From NCBI GenBank assembly GCA_031844405.1, contig JAUZVC010000001.1, forward strand, positions 682,001 to 746,000: DNA of 64,000 nt, in the 5' to 3' direction. A program made the translations under genes and the position numbers. The stretch comes from Knoellia sp031844405 (GTDB lineage Bacteria > Actinomycetota > Actinomycetes > Actinomycetales > Dermatophilaceae). The notes beneath the pieces were generated by a model, which worked only from the letters and a program-made list of their open reading frames with translations, had not been told where the DNA came from and searched no databases. Below, piece by piece: positions 52,828 to 63,723 of the stretch. Within the stretch, counting starts at the first letter, position 1. Each line of letters begins with the position of its first letter.

Positions 52828-53642
52828 TGCGCGGCGGCACGGCATACAAGACGTTCCGCGTCGGGGCGCTCGTCCTCGTCGTCCTGGGGCTGCTCATGCC
52901 CCTCATCTGGATGGTCGCGGCGTCGCTCAAGACCAACGTCGACATCTATGACTCGAGCAAGGCGCTGCTCTTCTCGCCGACGGTCGAGAACTACAAGACC
53001 GTCCTCGAGCAGGCGAACTACGTGACGTTCATCGTCAACAGCCTCTGGGTGGCGTTCGCGTCGACGGTGCTCTCGCTCCTGCTCGGCGTGCCCGCGGCCT
53101 ACTCGATGAGCCGGTTCTCGATGAAGCGCTCGGCGCTCGTCGTCCTGATGGCGCGCGTCATCCCCGGCGTCTCGCTGCTCGTGCCGTGGTTCTACGTCTT
53201 CAGCAACCTCAGGCTCGTCGGCGGCTTCACGGTCCTCGTGCTCAGCCACATGTTCGTGTCGCTGCCACTCGTCGTCTACATCATGATGGGCTACTTCGAC
53301 GGGCTGCCCCTCGAACTCGAGGAGTCGGCCCAGGTCGACGGGCTCACGCCGATCGGGGCCTTCCGCCTCATCACACTGCCGCTGTCGACGCCGGGCATCG
53401 CGACGGCGGGGATCCTCGCGTTCATCTTCTCGTGGAACAACTTCATGTTCGCGCTCGTGCTGTCCGGTGCGAAGACGAAGACCCTCCCCGTCGCGATCTT
53501 CGACTTCGTCGGCTACGCCGCGATCGACTGGGGCGGCCTCATGGCGGCTGCGACCGTCGTCACCGTGCCGATCATGGTCATCGCGCTGCTCGCACAGAAG
53601 TACGTCGTCTCCGGCCTCACCGCCGGCGCCACGAAGGGCTGA
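52827..53642 (+). CDS. Carbohydrate ABC transporter permease (MalG/UgpE type)
   Basis: The 271-residue permease has six membrane segments and the EAA loop ESAQVDGLTPIGAFRLITL. Its ATG overlaps the stop of the partner permease by one base (TGATG), so the two are made in equal amounts. The octamer CGGCATAC lies 14 bases into the gene (Thr-Ala-Tyr). Confidence 0.9.
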   Translation: MRGGTAYKTFRVGALVLVVLGLLMPLIWMVAASLKTNVDIYDSSKALLFSPTVENYKTVLEQANYVTFIVNSLWVAFASTVLSLLLGVPAAYSMSRFSMKRSALVVLMARVIPGVSLLVPWFYVFSNLRLVGGFTVLVLSHMFVSLPLVVYIMMGYFDGLPLELEESAQVDGLTPIGAFRLITLPLSTPGIATAGILAFIFSWNNFMFALVLSGAKTKTLPVAIFDFVGYAAIDWGGLMAAATVVTVPIMVIALLAQKYVVSGLTAGATKG

Positions 53643-53645
53643 CCC

Positions 53646-54833
53646 ATGACGTCCACCATCCCCACCCCCTCCACCTCGTCCACCGGCTCGGTCATCGACC
53701 GCGTCGAGACCTTCCTCGTCGCACCGCGCTGGCTCTTCGTCCGCATCGAGACCTCCGACGGGCTCGTCGGTTGGGGCGAGGCGACGTGCGAGGGTCGGTC
53801 GGAGACCGTGCGCACCGCCGTCGAGCAGCTCGCCGAGCTGATCGTCGGGGGTGACCCCGAGCGCATCGAGGACCACTGGGCCGTCATGACCAAGGGCTCG
53901 TTCTACCGCGGTGGGCCGATCCTCGGCAGTGCCGTGTCCGGCATCGACCAGGCCCTCTGGGACATCAAGGGCAAGAGGTATGCCGCTCCCGTGCACCAGC
54001 TGCTCGGGGGCGCCGTCCGCGACCGCGTCCGCGTCTACGGCTGGGTCGGTGGCGACGAGCCGAACGAGGTCCGCGACCACATCGCCGAGCAGGTCGCCGC
54101 AGGGCTCACGGCCGTGAAGATGAACGCGAGCGGGCGCATGTCGCCGCTCGGCACCGTCGCCGAGGTCGACGGCGTCGTGGCGCGGGTCGCCGCGGCGCGC
54201 GAGGTCCTCGGTGAGCACGGCGACGTCGCCGTCGACTTCCACGGTCGGTTCAGCCTGGCGGGCGCCCGTCGGGTGGCGCCGCTGCTCGAGCCCTTCCGCC
54301 CGCTCTTCCTCGAGGAGCCGGTCACGCCGGAGAACACGCACCTCATCGCGCAGTTCGTGCAGTCGACGACGACGCCGGTGTCGACGGGGGAGCGGCTCTA
54401 CAGCCGCCAGGAGTTCCTGCCGGTGCTCCACGCCGGTGTCGCGGTCGTCCAGCCCGACCTCTCGCACGCCGGGGGCATCACCGAGGTGCGCAAGATCGCC
54501 GCGCTCGCCGAGACCTACGACGCCGCGCTCGCACCCCACTGCCCGCTCGGCCCGCTGGCCCTGGCCTCCTCTCTCCAGGTGGCGTTCGCGACGACGAACC
54601 ACCTCATCCAGGAGCAGAGCATCGGCATCCACTACAACCAGGGCGCCGACGTCCTCGACTACCTCGTCGACACCAAGCCGCTCGAGTTCGTCGACGGCCA
54701 CATCGCCCGGCTCACCGGCCCCGGTCTCGGCATCGAGATCGACGAGGCGGCCGTGCGCGCGGCCGACAAGGTCGGTCACGCGTGGCGCGGGCCCGTGTGG
54801 CGCCACCCCGACGGCGCGTTCGCGGAGTGGTGA
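53646..54833 (+). CDS. dgoD: D-galactonate dehydratase-like enolase-superfamily enzyme
   Basis: The 395-residue enzyme belongs to the mandelate racemase group of the enolase superfamily. DgoD dehydrates D-galactonate to 2-keto-3-deoxy-D-galactonate. The metal ligands lie in VAVDFHGRFS, FLEEPVTPEN and STGERLYS; HCPLGPLALASSLQVA carries the catalytic His typical of galactonate dehydratases. It is the first catabolic gene after the permeases, three bases away. Other acid-sugar dehydratases of the group look alike, so the substrate is probable, not certain. Confidence 0.85.
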   Translation: MTSTIPTPSTSSTGSVIDRVETFLVAPRWLFVRIETSDGLVGWGEATCEGRSETVRTAVEQLAELIVGGDPERIEDHWAVMTKGSFYRGGPILGSAVSGIDQALWDIKGKRYAAPVHQLLGGAVRDRVRVYGWVGGDEPNEVRDHIAEQVAAGLTAVKMNASGRMSPLGTVAEVDGVVARVAAAREVLGEHGDVAVDFHGRFSLAGARRVAPLLEPFRPLFLEEPVTPENTHLIAQFVQSTTTPVSTGERLYSRQEFLPVLHAGVAVVQPDLSHAGGITEVRKIAALAETYDAALAPHCPLGPLALASSLQVAFATTNHLIQEQSIGIHYNQGADVLDYLVDTKPLEFVDGHIARLTGPGLGIEIDEAAVRAADKVGHAWRGPVWRHPDGAFAEW

Positions 54834-55501
54834 CCGGCGCGATGGGTCCCGGTCAGCTGCGTGAGGTCCTCGCCTCGCACCCCGTCATGGCGATCGTCCG
54901 CGGCACCTCCGCGTCGGCGTCGCTCGACGCCGCCCGCGTGCTGCTCGAGGAGGGCATCCGGCTCGTCGAGGTGACGCTGACGACCCCGGACGCGCTCGCG
55001 ACCATCGCCGCGCTGCGTGCCGCTGCGCCGGCCGGCGCCTTCGTCGGGGCGGGGACGGTGCTCACCGAGGAGGACGTCGACGCCGTTGCTCGCGCAGGTG
55101 GGGACTTCGTCGTCACACCGGCGGTCGTGCCTGCCGTCGCGGCCGCTTCCCGGCTCGGGATCCCTTGTGCCGCAGGGGCGTTCACCGCAACCGAGGCGTA
55201 TGCCGCGTGGTCGTCCGGTGCTGACGTCGTCAAGCTCTTCCCGGCCTCGGCCGGCGGGCCCGGGCTCCTCAAGGCCCTGCGCGACCCGTTCCCGGACATC
55301 GCCTTCATGGCCGTCGGGGGCGTCGGGATCTCCGAGGCCCGCGCCTACCTCACCGCGGGCGCCGTCGGCGTCGGGGTCGGCGGGCCGCTCGTCGGCGACG
55401 CCGCCTCCGGTGGGTCGCTCCACGCGCTCCGGGGCAGGGCACAGGCCTTCGCCGCGTGGGCGACCGACGCCGGGAGCGCCGCCGCTGGGGCGGCGCGATG
55501 A
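54830..55501 (+). CDS. dgoA: 2-dehydro-3-deoxy-6-phosphogalactonate (KDPG-type) aldolase
   Basis: The 223-residue enzyme splits the phosphorylated keto-deoxy sugar acid into pyruvate and glyceraldehyde 3-phosphate. The Schiff-base lysine is in DVVKLFPAS near residue 135; the catalytic Glu is in LVEVTLTTPDAL, and VGAGTVLTEEDV is also conserved. The GTG start overlaps the dgoD stop (GTGA); an ATG twelve bases later is the alternative. KDPG and KDPGal aldolases cannot be told apart by eye; the neighbouring dehydratase favours the galactonate route. Confidence 0.87.
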   Translation: MTGAMGPGQLREVLASHPVMAIVRGTSASASLDAARVLLEEGIRLVEVTLTTPDALATIAALRAAAPAGAFVGAGTVLTEEDVDAVARAGGDFVVTPAVVPAVAAASRLGIPCAAGAFTATEAYAAWSSGADVVKLFPASAGGPGLLKALRDPFPDIAFMAVGGVGISEARAYLTAGAVGVGVGGPLVGDAASGGSLHALRGRAQAFAAWATDAGSAAAGAAR

Positions 55502-56442
55502 GCGTCGACGTCGTCACGCTCGGCGAGGCGCTGGCGTCGTTCCGCTCGCCCGGCCCACTGGGCTTCGGGGCACCCGTCACCCCCGACCTCGCCGGGGCGG
55601 AGACCAACGTCGCCATCGGGCTGTCGCGCCTGGGTCACCGCGTCGCCTGGGTCGGTCGGGTGGGGTCGGACCCGTTCGGCGAGGCGGCCCTGCGCACGCT
55701 GCGCGGCGAGGGCGTCGACGTCGACCAGGTCGTCGTGGACGACTCGGCCCCGACGGGCCTGATGTTCCTCGAGCAGCGCGCCGCCGACCTCAGCCGCGTC
55801 CACTACGTGCGTGCGGGCTCGGCAGGGTCGCGGCTCGGTCCCGACGACCTCCCGCTCGACGTGATCCGGGCCGCGCGGCTGCTCCACGTCACCGGCGTCA
55901 CCCCCGCTCTCTCGCCGACGTCGGCAGAGGCCGTGAGCCGTGCCGTGTCGGTCGCCCGGGAGGCCGGAGTCCGGGTGAGCCTCGACGTCAACCACCGCGA
56001 CCGGCTGTGGAGCCGCGACGTGGCCGCGCCGGTGCTGCGCGCCCTCCTGCCCGCCGTGAGCCTCCTCGTCGCCGGCGAGGAGGAGCTCGGCCTCGTCGCC
56101 GACGGGCCCGAGGACGAGGCCGTCGGACGGCTGCTCTCCGACGGTGTCCACGCCGTCGCGGTGAAGCGCGGGTCGGCAGGGGCCAGCCTCGTCACGGCCG
56201 ACGGGCGGTGGGACCGAGAGGCCCTCGCCGTCTCCGCGGTCGACACCGTCGGCGCCGGCGACGCCTTCAGCGCCGGACTGCTCTCCGCGGTGCTCGACGG
56301 CTGCGCGGACGGTGAGGCGCTCGAGCGCGCCGCCGCCCTCGGGGCCTGGGCCGCGAGCACCCGCGGCGACTGGGCGGGGCTCCCCACGCGTGCCGAGCTC
56401 GGCGAGCTCACGTCCGTCCGACCGGGCGAGACCCTGCGATGA
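55498..56442 (+). CDS. kdgK: PfkB-family 2-dehydro-3-deoxygluconokinase/galactonokinase
   Basis: The 314-residue kinase phosphorylates 2-keto-3-deoxy sugar acids at O6. It has the PfkB N terminus VVTLGEALASFRSPG, the glycine-rich AETNVAIGLSRLGH, and the C-terminal signature DTVGAGDAFSAGLL with the catalytic Asp. The ATG overlaps the aldolase stop (ATGA). It would act between DgoD and the aldolase, giving a De Ley-Doudoroff-type path. DgoK proper belongs to a different fold, so this is a functional replacement. Confidence 0.87.
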   Translation: MSVDVVTLGEALASFRSPGPLGFGAPVTPDLAGAETNVAIGLSRLGHRVAWVGRVGSDPFGEAALRTLRGEGVDVDQVVVDDSAPTGLMFLEQRAADLSRVHYVRAGSAGSRLGPDDLPLDVIRAARLLHVTGVTPALSPTSAEAVSRAVSVAREAGVRVSLDVNHRDRLWSRDVAAPVLRALLPAVSLLVAGEEELGLVADGPEDEAVGRLLSDGVHAVAVKRGSAGASLVTADGRWDREALAVSAVDTVGAGDAFSAGLLSAVLDGCADGEALERAAALGAWAASTRGDWAGLPTRAELGELTSVRPGETLR

Positions 56443-57014
56443 GCACGGGCGGGGACCGCCGGCACGTCGTCGTCATGGGCGTCTCGGGCAGCGGCAAGAC
56501 GACGGTCGCACACGGCATCGCCGACGCCACCGGCTTCGAGTTCGCCGAGGCCGACGCCTTCCACTCGCCGGAGAACATCGCCCGCATGGAGCGCGGCATC
56601 CCGCTCACCGACGCCGACCGATGGCCCTGGCTCGCTGCTCTCGCCGAGTGGATGGCGGCGCGCGACGAGGCGGGGGTCTCGACGATCATCACCTGCTCGG
56701 CGCTGCGACGCAGCTACCGCGACGTCCTGCGCACCGGACCGCCGACGGTGTCCTTCGTGCACCTCGACGGACCTGCCGACGTGATCCGTGAGCGGCTGTC
56801 CGGGCGCGAGGGCCACTTCATGCCGTCGAGCCTGCTGCAGTCCCAGATCGACACCCTCGAGCCGTTGGACCCGGACGAGAGCGGCGTCGTTCTCGACCTC
56901 CGCAGGTCACCGCGAGAGCTCGTCGACGACGCCGTCGCGTGGCTCACCGACGGGGGTGCGGGCACCGGCCGGGGCGACAACGATCCGGCCGGAGATTCGG
57001 TTGAGCCTCACTGA
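56439..57014 (+). CDS. gntK: Gluconokinase (GntK type)
   Basis: The 191-residue P-loop kinase makes 6-phosphogluconate from gluconate. It has VVVMGVSGSGKTTVAHGIAD (P-loop at residues 13-21), the family motif FAEADAFHSPENIARMERGIPLTD, and ITCSALRRSYRD. The ATG overlaps the previous stop. The presence of a gluconokinase beside galactonate-type genes suggests that the operon handles more than one aldonic acid. The last 20 residues are Gly/Asp-rich and may be disordered. Confidence 0.9.
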   Translation: MSTGGDRRHVVVMGVSGSGKTTVAHGIADATGFEFAEADAFHSPENIARMERGIPLTDADRWPWLAALAEWMAARDEAGVSTIITCSALRRSYRDVLRTGPPTVSFVHLDGPADVIRERLSGREGHFMPSSLLQSQIDTLEPLDPDESGVVLDLRRSPRELVDDAVAWLTDGGAGTGRGDNDPAGDSVEPH

Positions 57015-57044
57015 TCCCACAGCCGTGAGCGGCATGATGTGCAC

Positions 57045-58673
57045 GTGCAGAACGACGACCCCCGCCGCTACCGCGGCACCCGGCGCGCCGCCCGCGACCG
57101 CGGCGACGCTCGGCATGGCGCCGATGGCCCGCCCTCGGACGACGCGACCGTCGACGAGACGCGCCTCGAGGACGCCGACCCGGAGGACGCCGACGTCGAG
57201 GACGCGGACGTGGACGTCGACGACGAGGCCCTCGAGGACGAGGACGAGGACGACTACGACGAGTACGACACCACCCGCGGCTCCGGCCGCTTCTTCGGTC
57301 TCACCGCGCTGAGCACGGTGCTCCCCGGTGCGGGCCTCCTCCCGACCCGTCGGCGGGGCTTCGGGCTCGCGCTCCTCCTCGGGGCGCTCCTCCTCGGCGC
57401 TCTCGTCCTCTTCTACGCCTGGCGCAGGGGTTTCGTCGTCGCGGCCCTCGACCTCGCAGTCCGCCCCCGCGTCCTCGTCGCCCTGCTCGTCGCGACGGCC
57501 GTCGGCGCCCTGCTCTGGTGCGTGGGCATCCTTCTCACCGCGCGCGAGACGGCGCCCCGCGGCCCCGGCGCGGGGTGGCGCGCGCTCTTCGCGGCGGTCT
57601 GCTGCCTGCTCGTGGTCGCCCCCGCCGCGACGGCCGTCCGCTACCTCACGATCCAGCACGACGTCGTGCAGGTCCTCACCGGCGGCAACCTCATCTCCGG
57701 CGACGACGAGGAGGTCAACGCCTGGGCCGACAAGCCGCGCGTCAATGTCCTCCTCCTCGGCTCCGACGCGGCGGACGACCGCGTCGGCGTGCGCACCGAC
57801 TCGATGATGGTCGCGAGCATCGACACCGAGAACGGCCAGACGGTCCTCTTCAGCCTGCCCCGCAACCTCGAGTACGCCCCCATCCCGAAGTCGAACCCGC
57901 TCTCGACGCTCTACCCCAACGGCTACGACTGCGGCGACGAGTGCCTGCTCAACGGCATCTGGACCCTCGCGACCGACCACCCCGAGCTCTTCCCGGGTGA
58001 CAGCAACCCGGGTCTCACCTCCACCCGTGACGTCATCGGCGAGATCCTCGGGCTGACGATCGACCGCACCCTCGTCGTCGACCTCAAGGGCTTCCAGTCC
58101 CTCGTCGACGCGATGGGCGGGGTCGACATCAACGTCAAGGAGCGGGTCTGTGTCTCGTGCAAGCTCGTCAACGGACGCATCGTCTTCGCCCACGGCAAGG
58201 AGCAGTGGATCGAGCTCGGCCCGCAGCACCTCGACGGCTTCCACGCGCTCTGGTATGCCCGGTCGCGCGCCGGGAGCGACGACTTCAGCCGGATGCGCCG
58301 GCAGCGGTGCGTCACCGGCGCGATCATCGACCAGGCGGACCCGGTCACGCTGCTGCGCAACTACCCCGACCTCGCCAAGGTCGTCAAGGACAACCTCACG
58401 ATCGACATCCCCACCTCGGAGCTCCCTGCGTGGGCCGAGCTCGTCGGCACGGTGCAGGACGAGGGGTCGATCCGCAGCCTCCCGATCACCAACAAGGTGG
58501 TCAAGGTCGGCGACCCCGACTACGACAAGATCCGCCGGCTCGTGAAGGCGGCGATCGACCCTCCCGAGGCGGCCGCCACCCCGTCGCCCTCGACCCCGCC
58601 GCCGACGACGACGAGCACGCCGACCCCGAGCGAGCCCACCGACGAGGTGCAGGACCTGGCGGCCACCTGCTGA
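57045..58673 (+). CDS. LytR-CpsA-Psr (LCP) family protein
   Basis: LCP enzymes attach teichoic-acid-like or other glycopolymers to peptidoglycan on the outer face of the membrane. The 542-residue product has a very acidic cytoplasmic tail (residues 35-75, nearly all Asp and Glu), several hydrophobic segments between 85 and 200, and the LCP domain: NVLLLGSDAADDR, RTDSMMVASIDTENG, FSLPRNLEYAPIP, and HLDGFHALWYARSR with conserved Arg. A Pro/Thr-rich tail ends the protein. GTG codons at 57039 and 57045 are in frame; the second is chosen because CATGAT ends six bases before it. Confidence 0.85.
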   Translation: MQNDDPRRYRGTRRAARDRGDARHGADGPPSDDATVDETRLEDADPEDADVEDADVDVDDEALEDEDEDDYDEYDTTRGSGRFFGLTALSTVLPGAGLLPTRRRGFGLALLLGALLLGALVLFYAWRRGFVVAALDLAVRPRVLVALLVATAVGALLWCVGILLTARETAPRGPGAGWRALFAAVCCLLVVAPAATAVRYLTIQHDVVQVLTGGNLISGDDEEVNAWADKPRVNVLLLGSDAADDRVGVRTDSMMVASIDTENGQTVLFSLPRNLEYAPIPKSNPLSTLYPNGYDCGDECLLNGIWTLATDHPELFPGDSNPGLTSTRDVIGEILGLTIDRTLVVDLKGFQSLVDAMGGVDINVKERVCVSCKLVNGRIVFAHGKEQWIELGPQHLDGFHALWYARSRAGSDDFSRMRRQRCVTGAIIDQADPVTLLRNYPDLAKVVKDNLTIDIPTSELPAWAELVGTVQDEGSIRSLPITNKVVKVGDPDYDKIRRLVKAAIDPPEAAATPSPSTPPPTTTSTPTPSEPTDEVQDLAATC

Positions 58674-58676
58674 CGG

Positions 58677-58711
58677 GCACAGAGTTGAGCGGAATCAACT
58701 CAACTCTGTGC
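58677..58711. promoter_or_regulatory. HAIR element within a long dyad before clpB
   Basis: GTTGAGC, seven bases, then ACTCAAC (58684-58704) fits the HspR consensus, and seven more bases on each side (GCACAGA and TCTGTGC) extend the dyad to 14 per side. It begins four bases after the LCP stop codon and ends 51 bp before clpB, so it may also stop transcription from upstream. Confidence 0.82.
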
Positions 58712-58762
58712 TCGTTGCACCTGACGAACCCGTGACCTCACGATCCTCAGGAGACAGCCACG

Positions 58763-61327
<2,565 letters not shown>

Positions 61328-61354
61328 CCGTCGGGTGACCCAAGGCCCGGCCAG

Positions 61355-61360
61355 TAGGGT
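61355..61360 (+). promoter_or_regulatory. -10 element of the LprG-like gene
   Basis: TAGGGT ends seven bases before the ATG, the spacing expected for a leaderless transcript. No Shine-Dalgarno sequence is present, in agreement. Confidence 0.5.
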
Positions 61361-61367
61361 GTGCGCC

Positions 61368-62072
61368 ATGCGACGACGCGCTCTGCTGGCCGGGTCGGTC
61401 ACGGCCGCCGCCGCCACCCTCGGACTCCTCACCGGCTGCTCCGGCGACGCCGAGCCCGAGGCGAAGGCCGACCCGAGGACCGCGCTCACCGAGGCCAAGG
61501 CCGCCTTCGACGCGGCGAAGTTCGTCGGGCTCACCCTCTCGAGCAAGAACGTCCCCACGACCGAGAACGGCGTCACCGGCGCGCTCGGCACCGGCGAGAT
61601 CAGCGCGACCGAACCGAAGTTCAAGGGCAGTGTCACCGCGACGATCAAGGGCGTGAGCGGGTCGGCCGAGGTCATCACGATCGGCGACACGGCATACATG
61701 AAGTTCTTCACGCCGGGCTACAACCCGACCGACCTCGCGGAGCTCGGCGCCCCCAACCCGTCGAACTTCTTCGACCCGGCCAAGGGCATCTCGCAGCTGC
61801 TCGTCGACACCGCGAACCCGACGACGGGCAAGGAGGTGCGCGACGGGGCGGCGGTGCTCCAGCAGTACTCCGGCACGCTCCCCGGCTCGCGGATCAAGGA
61901 GCTCTTCAACCTCGGTGACGGCAAGGGCACCTTCGAGGTGACCTACGGCATCACCGAGGACGACCGGCTGCAGCTCGCCGAGATGACCGGGCCGTTCTTC
62001 GCCGGGACGACGTCGACCTTCACCCTGCGCCTCAAGGACTATGGGACCGCGGTTGAGATCGCCCGCCCCTAG
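61368..62072 (+). CDS. LppX/LprAFG-family lipoprotein (LprG-like)
   Basis: The 234-residue lipoprotein has the signal LGLLTGC (lipidated Cys near residue 24) and an LppX_LprAFG domain with FDAAKFVGLTLSSKN, VITIGDTAYMKFFTPGYN and FEVTYGITEDDRLQLAEMTG. Mycobacterial LprG binds triacylated lipids and glycolipids in a hydrophobic pocket and delivers them to the envelope with the MFS protein P55. Here too an MFS gene follows, overlapping by 32 bp. The leaderless start fits the -10 element seven bases upstream. Confidence 0.85.
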   Translation: MRRRALLAGSVTAAAATLGLLTGCSGDAEPEAKADPRTALTEAKAAFDAAKFVGLTLSSKNVPTTENGVTGALGTGEISATEPKFKGSVTATIKGVSGSAEVITIGDTAYMKFFTPGYNPTDLAELGAPNPSNFFDPAKGISQLLVDTANPTTGKEVRDGAAVLQQYSGTLPGSRIKELFNLGDGKGTFEVTYGITEDDRLQLAEMTGPFFAGTTSTFTLRLKDYGTAVEIARP

Positions 62073-63723
62073 GACCGAGGAGCGACTGGCCAGCACGGCT
62101 CGCCCCCGGGCGCTGCTCGCGACCGCATCGGTCGCCGTGGCGCTCGCCGCCGCCGACACCTACGTCGTCGTGCTGGCGCTCACCGACATGATGGCCGGGG
62201 TCGGCATCGGGATCGACGCCCTCCAGCGCGCGACGCCGATCGTGTCCGGCTTCCTCCTCGGCTACATCGCCGTGCTGCCGCTCATCGGCCGGCTCGCCGA
62301 CCTCACCTCCCACCAGCGCGTGCTGCTGGGCTGCCTCGCCGTCTTCGTCGCCGGCTCCGCCGTCACGGCGCTCGCGGTCGAGCTGCCGGTCCTCGTGGCG
62401 GGCCGGGTCGTCCAGGGCGTCGGCGGAGGCGGCCTCGTGCCCGCGACCCTCGCGATCGTCGCCCGGCTCTGGGACCGTGAGCGCCGCGGCACCCCGCTCG
62501 GCGTCGTCGGCGGGGTGCAGGAGCTCGGGTCCGTCCTCGGTCCGGTGCTCGGCGCCGCCGTCCTCGCGGTCGCCGACTGGCGCGCCATCTTCTGGCTCAA
62601 CGCCGTCCTCGGTGTCGTCCTCGCCCTCGCCGTGGTCGCCGTCGGCGGGGGTATGCCGTCCCGTCCCCGCCCGCTGCCCGTGGCCCTCTCGCTTGTCGCG
62701 GCGGCCGTCACGTGGCTGGCGCTCGCCGCACCCGAGGCGCTCGTGACGTCGGTGTCGCTCGGGGTGCCGTTCGTGCCGTTCGGGGACTCGACGTCGCGGT
62801 TGGCGACACCGGTCGGGGTGGTGGCCCTCGCCTTGGCGGCGGTCGCCGTCGCGATGTGGGTGCGCGGTGCGTGGCCGGTGCTGCGCCGGGCCGACCTGCT
62901 CGGTGCGCTCCTTCTCGGGGGAGCGCTCGGGTGCGTCGTCCTCACCTTCGCGGCCGCCGACCCCGAGAAGGAGGTCGTCGGGCCGCTCGGGTTCGCGCTG
63001 CTTCCGGTCGCCGCCGTCCTCGCCGGCCTCTATCTCGTGCACCACCGCCGTGCCGGGCAGCCGCTCGTGCCTCGCGGTGTCGTCGTGGGACGCACGCGCT
63101 GGGCGCTCGTCGTCTCGCTCTGCGTGGGGGTCGCGCTCGTCGCCGTCATCGTCGACGTGCCGCTCCTCGCCCGTCTCGTGCACACCGAGAGCGAGACGGT
63201 CGCGGCCTTCGTCCTCGTGCGCTTCCTCGTCGCCGTGCCGGTCGGGGCCCTGCTCGGCGGGTGGTCGCTGCTCCGTCTCGGTGACGGCCTGGTGAGCGGG
63301 ACGGGGCTGGCGCTCGCCGCAGCCGGGCTCGTCGTCATGTCGACCTGGGGGCGTGGCTCGCTCGGGGAGTGGACTGCGACGCCCGTCCTCGCGCTCGTCG
63401 GGCTCGGCATCGGGCTCGCGCTCGCACCGGTCAACAACGCGGCCCTCGCCGACTCACCCGAGGACGCCCACGGCACCGCGAGTGCGCTCGTGGTCGTCGC
63501 TCGGATGATCGGCATGGTGGTGGGGCTCGCCCTGCTCACCGCGATCGGGCTCCACCAGTACTACGCGGCCGTGGCGTCACTGCCCGACCAGACCGACGCC
63601 CAGGCGCTCCTCGACGCGGCGGTCGTCCAGGTCGAGTGGGTCTTCCGCGGTGCGGCGCTCGCCGCTGCCCTCGGGGCCGTCGCCTCCGTGGCGCTGGGGC
63701 TCGGCCGGCGCACCCGCGCCTGA
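62041..63723 (+). CDS. MFS transporter (P55-like)
   Basis: The 560-residue protein has about 14 membrane segments, as expected for the drug:H+ antiporter (DHA2-type) group. The loop GRLADLTSHQRVLLG follows helix 2, and GRVVQGVGGGGLVPATLAIVA is the typical helix 4-5 motif. A large loop lies near residues 325-340. It overlaps the LprG-like gene and is probably coupled to it, as in the mycobacterial lprG-p55 operon. The ATG at 62041 was taken as start; a TTG at 62053 is in frame as well. Confidence 0.87.
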   Translation: MGPRLRSPAPRTEERLASTARPRALLATASVAVALAAADTYVVVLALTDMMAGVGIGIDALQRATPIVSGFLLGYIAVLPLIGRLADLTSHQRVLLGCLAVFVAGSAVTALAVELPVLVAGRVVQGVGGGGLVPATLAIVARLWDRERRGTPLGVVGGVQELGSVLGPVLGAAVLAVADWRAIFWLNAVLGVVLALAVVAVGGGMPSRPRPLPVALSLVAAAVTWLALAAPEALVTSVSLGVPFVPFGDSTSRLATPVGVVALALAAVAVAMWVRGAWPVLRRADLLGALLLGGALGCVVLTFAAADPEKEVVGPLGFALLPVAAVLAGLYLVHHRRAGQPLVPRGVVVGRTRWALVVSLCVGVALVAVIVDVPLLARLVHTESETVAAFVLVRFLVAVPVGALLGGWSLLRLGDGLVSGTGLALAAAGLVVMSTWGRGSLGEWTATPVLALVGLGIGLALAPVNNAALADSPEDAHGTASALVVVARMIGMVVGLALLTAIGLHQYYAAVASLPDQTDAQALLDAAVVQVEWVFRGAALAAALGAVASVALGLGRRTRA

